From the NCBI GenBank assembly GCA_030537465.1, contig JAUNMP010000005.1:1-57419 (forward strand): a DNA stretch of 57,419 nucleotides. The letters run 5' to 3'. The notes under the pieces were generated by a model. That model was not told where the DNA came from and did not search any database. It saw nothing but the letters and a program-made list of their open reading frames with translations. This DNA comes from a bacterium (GTDB taxonomy: Bacteria > Verrucomicrobiota > Kiritimatiellia > RFP12 > UBA1067). Position 1 is the stretch's first letter; every line of letters begins with the position of its first letter. This document shows positions 8,716 through 16,381 of this stretch, piece by piece. The position numbers were made by a program, and so were the translations under genes.

Positions 8716-8744
8716 CCTTGTCTGGACTCTCTGCGGAATTTGGA

Positions 8745-9695
8745 TTACTTCGCCAGCAGCTTCCGCAGACGGGCATCGGCATCCTTCATGGACGCATTGA
8801 TGGCGTTTGCTTGGGCGGTGATCATGTCGGCCGTCGAGATGTCGAGCTGATTGACGGGAAGGGGACGGGCGGAGCGCGCAAGCTGTCCGTCGGCACCGAA
8901 CCCGTAGAGCGAGAACATCGCGATCTCGCCCTCGGGACCCTTGCCCGTGCCCATGCCCACGACCGCATAGCCGGTCACCTTGCCCATGGCGTCCTTGCCC
9001 ACGAAGATCGGACACTTCGCGTCATCCTGGAGCTTTTCCGCCGTGGCGGTACCTTTGGGCAGCACCTTCAGGACGTTCTCGCTCTTCGAGAGGTCAAGAA
9101 TCTGCTTCCCCACGAGGATCGCAGCCTTCTGGGGGACTGCGGTCGCCTTGCCCTCGAGCCGGTCGACGCGGAGGCAGGCGTCGGCGATGGCGCCGCAGAC
9201 CGCACGGGACGTGATGGTCGCGCCGGTGATGGCTTCGATGTCGCCGCCATCCTTCTTGACTTTCAGTCCCGCGGTTGCCTTTCCTGCGAACTGTCCCGCG
9301 AAGCCCTTGTCGCCGAGCTTGGCACCGAGACCAGGCGTCTCGTTAGCCGCGAGCACCTGGTAGGAGACGATTTTGCGGTCTGGTGTGAGACCGACCATCA
9401 GCTTGATGTCGCCACCGTAGCCGGCGCCGCTGACGCCTGGCACGGCATAGCCGATGATGACCTTGCGGCCGGCGTCGGTATATCCAACGAATATCTTGAT
9501 CGAGTTGTCTGCCGGGTCTTCCTTTGTTTCGATGGCCTGCACGCCTTCGGGAAGAACGGCCTTCGCGGCCGCGTTGGCCTTGAGTGTGGCGATGTTCGCG
9601 ATGGGGGCCTTTGTGATGTCGTTGACGAGCGAGAGCACGGCCGCGCAGATGGCGGCGATGATCGTCAGGGGCAGAACGAGTTTGAGGATCTTCAT
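8745..9695 (-). CDS. rnfG: Rnf electron transport complex subunit G, with internal duplication
   Basis: Membrane-anchored flavoprotein subunit of the Rnf ferredoxin:NAD oxidoreductase ion pump. Residues 1-25 form a membrane helix. An FMN-binding domain follows, with the covalent flavin motif TGATIT (likely attachment Thr162) in the extracytoplasmic part. The protein has 316 aa, longer than the usual 180-220. The extra C-terminus (about 211-275) resembles the first half of the FMN domain (about 47-115): LPEGV with LPKGT, IFVGYTDAGRKVIIGYAV with IFVGKDAMGKVTGYAV. The second copy has no flavin motif. The start ATG overlaps the rnfD stop (TAATG), which implies translational coupling. It is the last gene before the terminator. 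Confidence 0.9.
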   Translation of the reverse strand: MKILKLVLPLTIIAAICAAVLSLVNDITKAPIANIATLKANAAAKAVLPEGVQAIETKEDPADNSIKIFVGYTDAGRKVIIGYAVPGVSGAGYGGDIKLMVGLTPDRKIVSYQVLAANETPGLGAKLGDKGFAGQFAGKATAGLKVKKDGGDIEAITGATITSRAVCGAIADACLRVDRLEGKATAVPQKAAILVGKQILDLSKSENVLKVLPKGTATAEKLQDDAKCPIFVGKDAMGKVTGYAVVGMGTGKGPEGEIAMFSLYGFGADGQLARSARPLPVNQLDISTADMITAQANAINASMKDADARLRKLLAK

Positions 9696-10720
9696 TACTT
9701 GGCTCCAAAGGGCTTCGGCTGGGTGAAGCGAGAGATCAGGGGTGTGAACGCGTTCATGATGAGAATCGCAAAGGAGACGCCTTCGGGGAAGGCTCCGTGG
9801 AGGCGGATGAGCATCGTGAGCAGACCGCATCCGCAGCCGAAGATCAACTTGCCCTTGGTCGTGACCGGCGAGGTGACATAGTCCGTCGCCATGAAGCACG
9901 CGCCGAGGATCACGCCGCCGCTGAAGGTATGGACCTCCGCGAGCTTGAGGGCGTTGAGGTCCATCCCGTAGTTGACGAAGGCGAAGAGGACGACGGTGGC
10001 AATGAACGAAACGGGGATATGCCAGGTGATCACGCGGCGGAACAGCAGGTAGCCGGCGCCGAGCAGCAGCGCGAGGGCGCTGACCTCGCCGAGGGATCCG
10101 TTGACATTGCCGAGGAAGGCGGACTGGATGAAGTCGCCGTTCGCGAAGTTGAGCACCTTGTCCGCCGCAGGCGCTTTGTCCCAGGCCGCGGTCGCGAAGG
10201 TCTTCAGATAGGAGAGCGGTGTCGCCGTGGTCGTAGCGTCAACCGTCGCGCCGGCTGCGATCTTCCAGGACGAGTTCGACCACACGGTCATCGCCTCGGA
10301 GAAGGAGACGAGCATGAACGCGCGGGCGGCAAGCGCCGGATTGAACGGATTGTAGCCGAGACCGCCGAAGACCTGCTTCGCGATGCCGATCGCGAACGCA
10401 CTGCCGACGATCGCCATCCAGAGTGGAATGGTCGGCGGCAGATTGAGGGCGAGGAGCAGGCCCGTGAGCACTGCGGAGAGGTCGCCGAGCGTGTTCTCGC
10501 GCTTCATCGCAAGACGGCAGGCTCCCTCCACGACGAGGCAGGTCACAACGCACGTGGCGGTGATCAGCAGCGTTCGCCAGCCGAAGAAGTAGGCGCTGCA
10601 GCAGAGCGCGGGCAGAAGGGCGATGATGACGTCGAGCATGATTCCGCTCACGGACGACTTTGCGTGTGTGTGCGGCGAGCTCGAGAGGATGTAGCGTTCC
10701 GATGTCTGTTTGGGTAGCAT
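9695..10720 (-). CDS. rnfD: Rnf electron transport complex subunit D
   Basis: Polytopic inner-membrane subunit of Rnf, homologous to NqrB, with about ten hydrophobic helices across 341 aa. Recognisable blocks are the N-terminal SSSPHTHAKSSV, GLGYNPFNPALAARAFML, and TTTATPLSYLK, whose Thr-containing ATPL segment matches the covalent FMN site. The late block is GACFMATDYVTSPVTTKGKLIFG. AGGAA precedes the ATG. It lies 9 nt after rnfC and overlaps rnfG by the TAATG junction. Confidence 0.93.
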   Translation of the reverse strand: MLPKQTSERYILSSSPHTHAKSSVSGIMLDVIIALLPALCCSAYFFGWRTLLITATCVVTCLVVEGACRLAMKRENTLGDLSAVLTGLLLALNLPPTIPLWMAIVGSAFAIGIAKQVFGGLGYNPFNPALAARAFMLVSFSEAMTVWSNSSWKIAAGATVDATTTATPLSYLKTFATAAWDKAPAADKVLNFANGDFIQSAFLGNVNGSLGEVSALALLLGAGYLLFRRVITWHIPVSFIATVVLFAFVNYGMDLNALKLAEVHTFSGGVILGACFMATDYVTSPVTTKGKLIFGCGCGLLTMLIRLHGAFPEGVSFAILIMNAFTPLISRFTQPKPFGAK

Positions 10721-10729
10721 GGCGGTTCC

Positions 10730-12100
10730 TTACTTCTTCGCGGCGGCTGCGGCCTTGGCCTTTTCGGCGGCCTGGCGCGCGCGGATGGAATTCTTGGCGC
10801 GACGGCAGAGATGGGTGAGCGAACGGTAGGCGGGGCACCCGAACGTACAGGCGCCGCACTCGATGCAGTTCATCACGCCATTGGCCTCCGCGTCGGAGAT
10901 GTCGTCCGCCTCCACCGCCTTTGAGATGGCGGCCGGGTTGAGCTGCATGGGGCAGGCTCGCAGACAGCGCCCGCAGTTGATGCAGGGGGAGGACGAATAC
11001 TGGAAGACCTTCTTCGCCGTGAGGAAGAGCAGTCCCGAGGTCGTCTTCGTTGTGGCGATGTTCAGATGGGGCACGTTGAAGCCCATCATCGTGCCGCCGC
11101 TGATCACCTTGCGGACGCCCTCCTTCTCCCCGCCGCAGAACGCGGCGAGGTCGGCGTAGGTGGTTCCCGTGGGGGCAAGCACATTCTTCGGCTCGGCGAT
11201 GCCGTCGCCCGAGACGGTGGTCACGCGCTCGACGAGGGGCTTCCCCTCGACCACGGCGTCTGCGATGGCTGCGACTGTGCCCACGTTCTCTACGACGCAG
11301 CCGACCGAGATCGGCAGGGCGCCGGGCGGCACGAGGCGGCCGACGGTCGCGTAGATCTGGTGCTTTTCGGATCCCTGCGGGTAGAGCACCGGCAGAATGA
11401 CGATTTCGACGTTGCCGTCGATGTCCGCAAAGGCCTTTTCGAGGGCGGCGATTGCCTCGGGCTTGTTCGCCTCGACCGCGATGCGGACGGCTGGGCCGTT
11501 CAGGACCTTGCGCATGATTTCAACGCCCGTGCGGATTTTGTCCGCATGCTCCAGCATCATCCGGTAGTCGGCCGTCAGGTAAGGTTCGCATTCTGCGCCG
11601 TTGAGGATGAGGTATTCGCAGTGTTTGTCGGGCGGGGGCGAAAGCTTCACCACCGTCGGGAATCCCGCGCCGCCCATGCCGCAGATGCCGGCCGCGTCCA
11701 CGCGGGCGAGCAGCTCCTCCTTTGAGGCCGTCTTCCAGTCAAGCGGGGGAAGGGTGACGGTGGGCGTGGCGGACTGGTCGTCGTCGGTTTCGAGGATGAC
11801 CGCGTCCGCCCAGGATCCCGCCGCGCCCTGGCGGGACTCGACCGCCTTGACCGTGCCGGCCGCGGACGCGAACACGGGCACTGAGATGAATCCGTTGCGC
11901 TCGCCGAGAAGCTGTCCCTTTGCGACGTGGTCGCCGACCTTGACGACGCACTTGGCGGGGGCGCCGAGGTGCTGGCTCATTGAAATCGCCAGCGTCTTCG
12001 GCAGCGGAAGCGCCTCAATCGTCTTGTCGCGCGCGAGTTCCTTGTTGTAGTCCGGATGGACGCCACCGTGGAATTTGAAAGAGCTCTTGACCGTTTTCAT
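10730..12100 (-). CDS. rnfC: Rnf electron transport complex subunit C
   Basis: Peripheral subunit that carries the NADH/FMN site and two 4Fe-4S clusters, linking NAD to the membrane part of Rnf. The N-terminus has FHGGVHPDYNK and a biotinyl-like barrel segment. The nucleotide-binding region includes GICGMGGAGFPT and NGAECEPYLTADYRMM. Two ferredoxin motifs are CINCGRCLRACP and CIECGACTFGCP near the C-terminus, followed by an Ala/Lys-rich tail. At 456 aa it matches typical members. It lies 21 nt after rnfB. Confidence 0.95.
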   Translation of the reverse strand: MKTVKSSFKFHGGVHPDYNKELARDKTIEALPLPKTLAISMSQHLGAPAKCVVKVGDHVAKGQLLGERNGFISVPVFASAAGTVKAVESRQGAAGSWADAVILETDDDQSATPTVTLPPLDWKTASKEELLARVDAAGICGMGGAGFPTVVKLSPPPDKHCEYLILNGAECEPYLTADYRMMLEHADKIRTGVEIMRKVLNGPAVRIAVEANKPEAIAALEKAFADIDGNVEIVILPVLYPQGSEKHQIYATVGRLVPPGALPISVGCVVENVGTVAAIADAVVEGKPLVERVTTVSGDGIAEPKNVLAPTGTTYADLAAFCGGEKEGVRKVISGGTMMGFNVPHLNIATTKTTSGLLFLTAKKVFQYSSSPCINCGRCLRACPMQLNPAAISKAVEADDISDAEANGVMNCIECGACTFGCPAYRSLTHLCRRAKNSIRARQAAEKAKAAAAAKK

Positions 12101-12121
12101 GTTCTAAATCCCCAGTTGAGC

Positions 12122-12940
12122 TTAGTGGCCCGTCTCGAAGTGGGCGTCCTCGCGGATGCACTTGCGCGGGCACTTGTCAACGAGCATCGAGTCCGTCGGC
12201 GGATTCTCGTAGTTGATCTTCGCGAGGAAGCGGTCGAAGGTGAAGTGCCCGGCCTCCTTGCCCCCCGAGTTCTTCTCGCAGAGGTGGCAGCCCATGCAAC
12301 CGACGCCGCAGACCTTGTTGACCTCGGGTCCGCGGAGCGGGTTGTTGCAGAGCACGTGGATCGTCGCTTTCGCGGGGACGAGTTCGATGAGCTTCCTGGG
12401 GCAGACCGACACGCACTTGCCGCAGCCGATGCAGAGACGTTTGTCGACGATCGCGAGGCCGTCCTCCACGCGGATTGCATGCTTCGGGCAGACGTTCGCG
12501 CAGGCACCGTAGCCGAGGCAGCCGAAACGGCAGCCCTTGTCGCCGCCCGCCGTCGCCGCGGCTGAAGCGCAGTCACAGATGCCGTTGTAGTCGCCCACGC
12601 GAATCGCTTCGCTTCGCGTACCGCAGCACTTGACGAGGGCGACGCGGCGTTCGGTGGCAGAGGCCTCCACGCCGAGGATCTTCGCGATCTCGGCGGAGAC
12701 CTTGTCGTCCGCGGCCGTGCAGCCGCCAGGGGCCGCGGTGCCTGCCACGAGGGCGCGGGCGTAGTCGCCACAGCCGGCGAAGCCGCAGCCGCCGCAGTTG
12801 GCTCCGGGAAGGGCGCCTGTGACGAGGCCGATGCGCGGATCCTCCTGCACGGCGAGATATTTGTCCGCAATCGCCAGCGCCAGCGCGGCGACCGCGCCGA
12901 TGGCGGCGATGACCAGAACTGCAACCAGAATGCCTGACAT
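12122..12940 (-). CDS. rnfB: Rnf electron transport complex subunit B
   Basis: Iron-sulfur subunit taken to be the ferredoxin entry point of Rnf. It has an N-terminal membrane helix (residues 1-27) and the Fe-S (DUF/4Fe4S) domain GANCGGCGFAGCGDYARAL...GGC. Two ferredoxin motifs follow (GCLGYGACANVCP and CIGCGKCVSVCP), and a further Cys cluster (CGVGCMGCHLCEKNS) lies near the end. The ATG at 12940 has AAGGAG just upstream; a TTG one codon earlier is less likely. The 272-aa size is normal. The gap to rnfA holds a heptamer repeat array. Confidence 0.94.
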   Translation of the reverse strand: MSGILVAVLVIAAIGAVAALALAIADKYLAVQEDPRIGLVTGALPGANCGGCGFAGCGDYARALVAGTAAPGGCTAADDKVSAEIAKILGVEASATERRVALVKCCGTRSEAIRVGDYNGICDCASAAATAGGDKGCRFGCLGYGACANVCPKHAIRVEDGLAIVDKRLCIGCGKCVSVCPRKLIELVPAKATIHVLCNNPLRGPEVNKVCGVGCMGCHLCEKNSGGKEAGHFTFDRFLAKINYENPPTDSMLVDKCPRKCIREDAHFETGH

Positions 12941-12950
12941 CAAAAAGCTC

Positions 12951-12985
12951 CTTGAACTTTAAACCTTAAACCTTGAACTTTAAAC
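12951..12985. repeat. Heptamer repeat array (GTTYAAR)n between rnfA and rnfB
   Basis: Five consecutive 7-mers on the plus strand read CTTGAAC, TTTAAAC, CTTAAAC, CTTGAAC, TTTAAAC. The reverse-complement consensus is GTTYAAR. The same unit recurs at 16318-16362. Confidence 0.8.
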
Positions 12986-12988
12986 TTT

Positions 12989-13573
12989 TCAGTACGGCAT
13001 CTTCACAAGACCCGAGAAGCCCATGAACGCCAGCGACAGGAGTCCGGCGGTGACGAGCGCGATGGCGATGCCGCGGAAGCAGCGGGGGGGATTCGCGTGG
13101 GCGAGCTTCTCGCGGATGCCGGAGAAGATCACCAGGGCGAGTCCGAATCCAAGGGCCGCGGCGAAGGAGAAGATGACGCTCTCAAGGAACGGCGTGCCGT
13201 TCTTGCAGTTCAACTCGGCCACGCCCAGGACTGCACAGTTCGTGGTGATGAGCGGCAGAAAGATGCCCAGGGCTGCGTGCAACGGCGGCATGAAACGTTT
13301 CATCGCAATGTCGATGAACTGCACAAGCGCGGCAATCACGAGAATGAACGCGAGCGTGTGGATGTAGCCGAGGCCGAAAGGCTCGAGGACGAAGTGGTCC
13401 AGCAGCCAGGTGACGGCCGAGGCGATGGTCATCACGAAGATGACGGCACCCGACATGCCCAATGCCGTCTCGGTCTTCTTCGAGACGCCAAGGAAGGGAC
13501 AGCAGCCCAGAAAGCGGTTCAGCACGAAGTTGTTGACTAGAACCGCGCCGATGATGATGATGAGGTAGTGCAT
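12989..13573 (-). CDS. rnfA: Rnf electron transport complex subunit A
   Basis: Small six-helix inner-membrane subunit of Rnf (194 aa), which carries the Cys residues for the intramembrane iron centre shared with its paralogue RnfE. Landmarks are [23 protein letters not shown] and [18 protein letters not shown]. This is rnfA rather than rnfE by its N-terminal [10 protein letters not shown] block and its normal RnfA length. It is the first gene of the cluster and has an almost leaderless promoter (about 2-nt leader). The cluster order is A-B-C-D-G, with no rnfE present. Confidence 0.92.
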   Translation of the reverse strand: MHYLIIIIGAVLVNNFVLNRFLGCCPFLGVSKKTETALGMSGAVIFVMTIASAVTWLLDHFVLEPFGLGYIHTLAFILVIAALVQFIDIAMKRFMPPLHAALGIFLPLITTNCAVLGVAELNCKNGTPFLESVIFSFAAALGFGLALVIFSGIREKLAHANPPRCFRGIAIALVTAGLLSLAFMGFSGLVKMPY

Positions 13574-13581
13574 GGCCGCGT

Positions 13582-13590
13582 ATTATACCA
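13582..13590 (-). promoter_or_regulatory. Extended -10 promoter TGGTATAAT of the rnf operon
   Basis: The minus strand TGGTATAAT ends 8 nt before the rnfA ATG (13573). Predicted start is about 13575, giving a leader of about 2 nt and no room for a Shine-Dalgarno sequence. Confidence 0.7.
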
Positions 13591-13612
13591 TATAATACGC
13601 GCGTGCGCGAAT

Positions 13613-14920
13613 TCAGCGTTTCTGGAAGAGGTGGACTGTGGCATGCACCGCGAAGATGGTCGCGATTGTGGCGACGAGGATGCCCGTGATGCCCATCTGC
13701 CAGCCCGGCATGCCGAAATGGAGCGCCATCGCCAGTACGATGACAAGCACGGAGATGTGCGCGAACTGCCCGCAGAGCACCGCCGTGGGGTGCTTGCACC
13801 AGGCGGCGTAGCCTTCGGCGTGTCCGCGCACACATTGGAACATGGGCCAGACCGCATAGCAGCACATGAGGACACGGGCGAGATGGACATGCTCCTGCGG
13901 GAGGTTCTGCACGACTTGGAAGTACCAGTCGCCGACTCCCGGCAGTGCGACGAACAGCGGGATAATGCCGAGGATTGCCCCCGCGCAGGCCGCGTAGCGG
14001 ACCAGGCGCCAGTCTCCGCGGTACTCGGGCGGGAACTGGATCGCGACGGCTTGCATGCGGAACGCCCCGTAGCTCACGGGGTTCGCGAGGCCGATCGTCA
14101 CATAGTGGATTGCCAGCATCGCCACACCCTCCGTCGCGCGTCCGACGAACGCAGCCACCATGAAGGGGGATGAGGCCAGCAGGAATCCGCCCAGGGATAG
14201 CGGTAGCGTGAAGTTGAACTGCCGGAGCGCGCCGTCGTCCTCTCGCGTCGCCTCGGGACTTTCCGTCTTCAGTCTCCTCACGAATTTGCGCGCATAGAGA
14301 TGCGATAGCACGTATTCAACGATGCAGGGCCCTGTGGTTGCCGTCAGTCCCCACATTGCCCCCGTCCAGCCCAACTTGATGAAGAGGTAGGGGGAGACCG
14401 CCGTGAGGACGATGCGTACCAGTGTCGCGATGTTCGCCTCGAAGCTCGCGCGGTTATTGAAGAGCACCACCAAGGGCACGTTCCGCAGGAAGAAGGCCGC
14501 CTGCATGATCACGCCCCAGCGCATGGTCTGACGGGCGATCTCGGCGAGCTCGGGCGGCAGGTTGAGCATCGTCTGGAAGATCAGCGCGTCGAAGGGCGGC
14601 ATCGTGAGGAGCATCTGCACGGAGAGCAGCACGATCATCATCCATGTGTTCAGACGGATGAAGGAACGATATCCCGAGAGGGCCTTTCCGAAGACCATGC
14701 CCGTCATCACGAGCCCGCCCCCCAGTGCGCCGATCATGAACATGACCGTCTGCCCCTGGGCGAACGCGGTGAGGGTCTTCACGCCGTATTCGCCGTGTGC
14801 CACGATGGAGGCGACAAGAGGATACGTGAGGGACTGCGAGAACGCCTGCAGGAGCAGCGGGATGTAGAATCTCGTCGCGCGCCCCGGCGTGTAGCCGCCA
14901 TATCTATCCTCGTCCGTCAT
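13613..14920 (-). CDS. MOP/MATE-like polytopic membrane transporter
   Basis: An integral membrane protein of about 12 helices (435 aa), related in pattern to the MOP flippase superfamily and possibly the ANKH-like branch. Substrate is unknown. The start is the ATG at 14920. An upstream in-frame GTG at 14944 would make the protein begin with the promoter itself (TGG TAT AAT read as W-Y-N), so it is rejected. N-terminal features are FYIPLLLQAFSQSLTYP and a glycine-rich GALGGGLVMTG segment. A cytoplasmic loop with charged residues (KTESPEATREDDG) divides two halves. The gene has its own near-leaderless promoter and is divergent from the Gfo/Idh gene at 15057. Confidence 0.65.
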   Translation of the reverse strand: MTDEDRYGGYTPGRATRFYIPLLLQAFSQSLTYPLVASIVAHGEYGVKTLTAFAQGQTVMFMIGALGGGLVMTGMVFGKALSGYRSFIRLNTWMMIVLLSVQMLLTMPPFDALIFQTMLNLPPELAEIARQTMRWGVIMQAAFFLRNVPLVVLFNNRASFEANIATLVRIVLTAVSPYLFIKLGWTGAMWGLTATTGPCIVEYVLSHLYARKFVRRLKTESPEATREDDGALRQFNFTLPLSLGGFLLASSPFMVAAFVGRATEGVAMLAIHYVTIGLANPVSYGAFRMQAVAIQFPPEYRGDWRLVRYAACAGAILGIIPLFVALPGVGDWYFQVVQNLPQEHVHLARVLMCCYAVWPMFQCVRGHAEGYAAWCKHPTAVLCGQFAHISVLVIVLAMALHFGMPGWQMGITGILVATIATIFAVHATVHLFQKR

Positions 14921-14932
14921 TGAAGAAAACAA

Positions 14933-14941
14933 ATTATACCA
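14933..14941 (-). promoter_or_regulatory. Extended -10 promoter TGGTATAAT for the MOP-like transporter
   Basis: TGGTATAAT ends 12 nt before the ATG at 14920, so the predicted leader is about 6 nt. It shows that the upstream GTG at 14944 cannot be the start codon. Confidence 0.65.
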
Positions 14942-14999
14942 CACTTCCCCGCCCTTGTGCCAAAGGGGAACGAGGCGAAGACACGGGAAAGGGATTTTG

Positions 15000-15008
15000 T
15001 GGTATAAT
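15000..15008 (+). promoter_or_regulatory. Extended -10 promoter TGGTATAAT for the Gfo/Idh gene
   Basis: The same motif as elsewhere, but the predicted start (about 15015) leaves a 42-nt leader with GGAAGGG before the ATG at 15057. This operon therefore has an ordinary leader. Confidence 0.6.
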
Positions 15009-15056
15009 CATTAGACGATTTCGAGGCGAATTTTGAATTTGGAAGGGCAGAGTAGA

Positions 15057-16310
15057 ATGATTCAGATCGGTAGACGGGAATTCCTCTTCAAGGGGCTGGC
15101 GACAACATGTGTGTTGGGAACCTATCGGACATGGGCGCAGGCGGCGACGCCACCCTCGAAGACCATCACGATGGCCATCCTCGGCATCGGCGCACGTGGC
15201 AAACAGATGCTGCCGATCTTCCTCAACCAGCCCGGCGTGCGTTTTCTCGCCGTCTGCGACGCAGTCCGTGAACGCCGCGAGGCGGCCAAGGCGCAGGTGG
15301 ACGCCTATAACGGCAACACCGACTGCCGGATGTACGCGGACTACCGCGAGCTCCTTGCACGTCCCGACATTGATGCCCTCTACATCGCCACGGGCGACCG
15401 CTGGCATGCCCGCCTCGCGATCGCCGCGATGCGCGCAGGGAAGGATGTCTACTGCGAGAAGCCCATCGCCCTCTCCATTGAGGAAGGCGAGGCCGTAATG
15501 CGCGCCTCGGAACTCTACCAGCGCATCTATCAGGGCGGCGTGCAGCGCCGCAACGTGGGCAACTTCGTGACGGCGATGAAGCTTGCAACGAGCGGACGTC
15601 TCGGCCGCATCCACACCGTCCACGCCGGCATGGCTGGCATGGGCCGCAGCGCCGAGAACCACTATCTGCCGGAGGAGCCCCTGCCGGACAGGAAGGACCT
15701 CGACTGGGATCTGTGGACCGGTCCCGCACCCCTGCGTGCCTACAACTCCGCCTACATCTTCAAGCATATGTGGCATGTGGAGTACGACTACCACGGCGAT
15801 CTCAGCGAATGGGGCTCCCACACCATCGACCTCTGCCAGCTCGCGCTCGGCCGCGAGCTCACCGCACCCTCGAAGTATATACCCGTCTCCAAGAACGAGG
15901 TCCACGCCTTCTATTCAGATGGGGTCAAGATGGTGCTTCGCCAGGGCTTCAGGAACTCCTGCGGCATCCGCCTCGAAGGCGATGAAGGATGGGTGGAGAC
16001 CGATGACTCCGGCAGTGTCTACGTCTCGAATCCGCTGCTGCTCGAGGGGCACACGATCCGCCACGAGAGCTGGTCGCGTCCCGTGCAGCATCCCGCCGAG
16101 TTCATTGCGTGCGTGCGGTCCCGCCTGCGCGCGAGTGCGCCCGCGGATTCTCTCCATATGACGCACGTCGCCTGCCACGCGGCGACGGTGGCATATCATT
16201 TGAACCGTCCGATGGACTTCGATCTCAAGTCGTTCACGTTCCCCGACCACGCCGACGCCACGAAGTTGCTTAAGCGCAGCGACCGTGCGCCGTGGCTGCT
16301 GGAGGGTTGA
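15057..16310 (+). CDS. Gfo/Idh/MocA family oxidoreductase with Tat signal
   Basis: NAD(P)-dependent sugar or polyol oxidoreductase, likely exported folded. The N-terminal twin-arginine signal is RREFLFKGLA followed by a hydrophobic stretch and AQA. A Rossmann motif AILGIGARGKQML and the family lysine block CEKPIALSIEEGEAVM follow. The C-terminal domain includes WDLWTGPAPLRAYN and HMWHVEYDYHGDLSEWGSHTIDL. The ATG at 15057 is preferred because the Tat motif starts right after it; a TTG at 15033 only adds residues from the leader. At 417 aa it is typical of secreted PVC and Bacteroidota members. The next gene starts about 70 nt downstream, so the two may be co-transcribed. Confidence 0.88.
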   Translation: MIQIGRREFLFKGLATTCVLGTYRTWAQAATPPSKTITMAILGIGARGKQMLPIFLNQPGVRFLAVCDAVRERREAAKAQVDAYNGNTDCRMYADYRELLARPDIDALYIATGDRWHARLAIAAMRAGKDVYCEKPIALSIEEGEAVMRASELYQRIYQGGVQRRNVGNFVTAMKLATSGRLGRIHTVHAGMAGMGRSAENHYLPEEPLPDRKDLDWDLWTGPAPLRAYNSAYIFKHMWHVEYDYHGDLSEWGSHTIDLCQLALGRELTAPSKYIPVSKNEVHAFYSDGVKMVLRQGFRNSCGIRLEGDEGWVETDDSGSVYVSNPLLLEGHTIRHESWSRPVQHPAEFIACVRSRLRASAPADSLHMTHVACHAATVAYHLNRPMDFDLKSFTFPDHADATKLLKRSDRAPWLLEG

Positions 16311-16317
16311 AGGTTCC

Positions 16318-16362
16318 AAGTTCAATGCTCAAAGTTCAAAGTTCAAAGTTTCGGGTTCAAGG
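16318..16362. repeat. Heptamer repeat array (GTTCAAA)n between the Gfo/Idh and HEAT-VCBS genes
   Basis: AAGTTCA occurs at 16318-16324 and in an uninterrupted 7-bp run from 16332 to 16350, with degenerate GTTCAAG further on. The unit matches the rnfA-rnfB array. Reading it as coding would give a repetitive N-terminal extension, so the next gene is taken to start after it. Confidence 0.75.
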
Positions 16363-16381
16363 TTTCGGAAGGATGAAGGTG

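Noticed and set aside
9696..9899. N-terminal extension of RnfG to 9899
   Set aside because: It overlaps most of the rnfD 3' end in another frame. The TAATG junction and the membrane helix place the start at 9695.
13591..13596. Plus-strand TATAAT
   Set aside because: Lies inside the minus-strand rnfA promoter region and no plus-strand gene follows; the minus motif has a clear gene.
14921..14944. In-frame GTG start of the MOP-like gene at 14944
   Set aside because: It would translate the TGGTATAAT promoter itself as W-Y-N; the ATG at 14920 fits the predicted transcript.
12951..16362. CRISPR array
   Set aside because: The heptamer repeats are too short, lack spacers and occur in two tiny arrays; no cas genes are present.
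16292..16381. Upstream extension of the HEAT-VCBS protein
   Set aside because: The extra residues come from the intergenic heptamer repeats, whereas a signal peptide starts at 16382 (or 16373).
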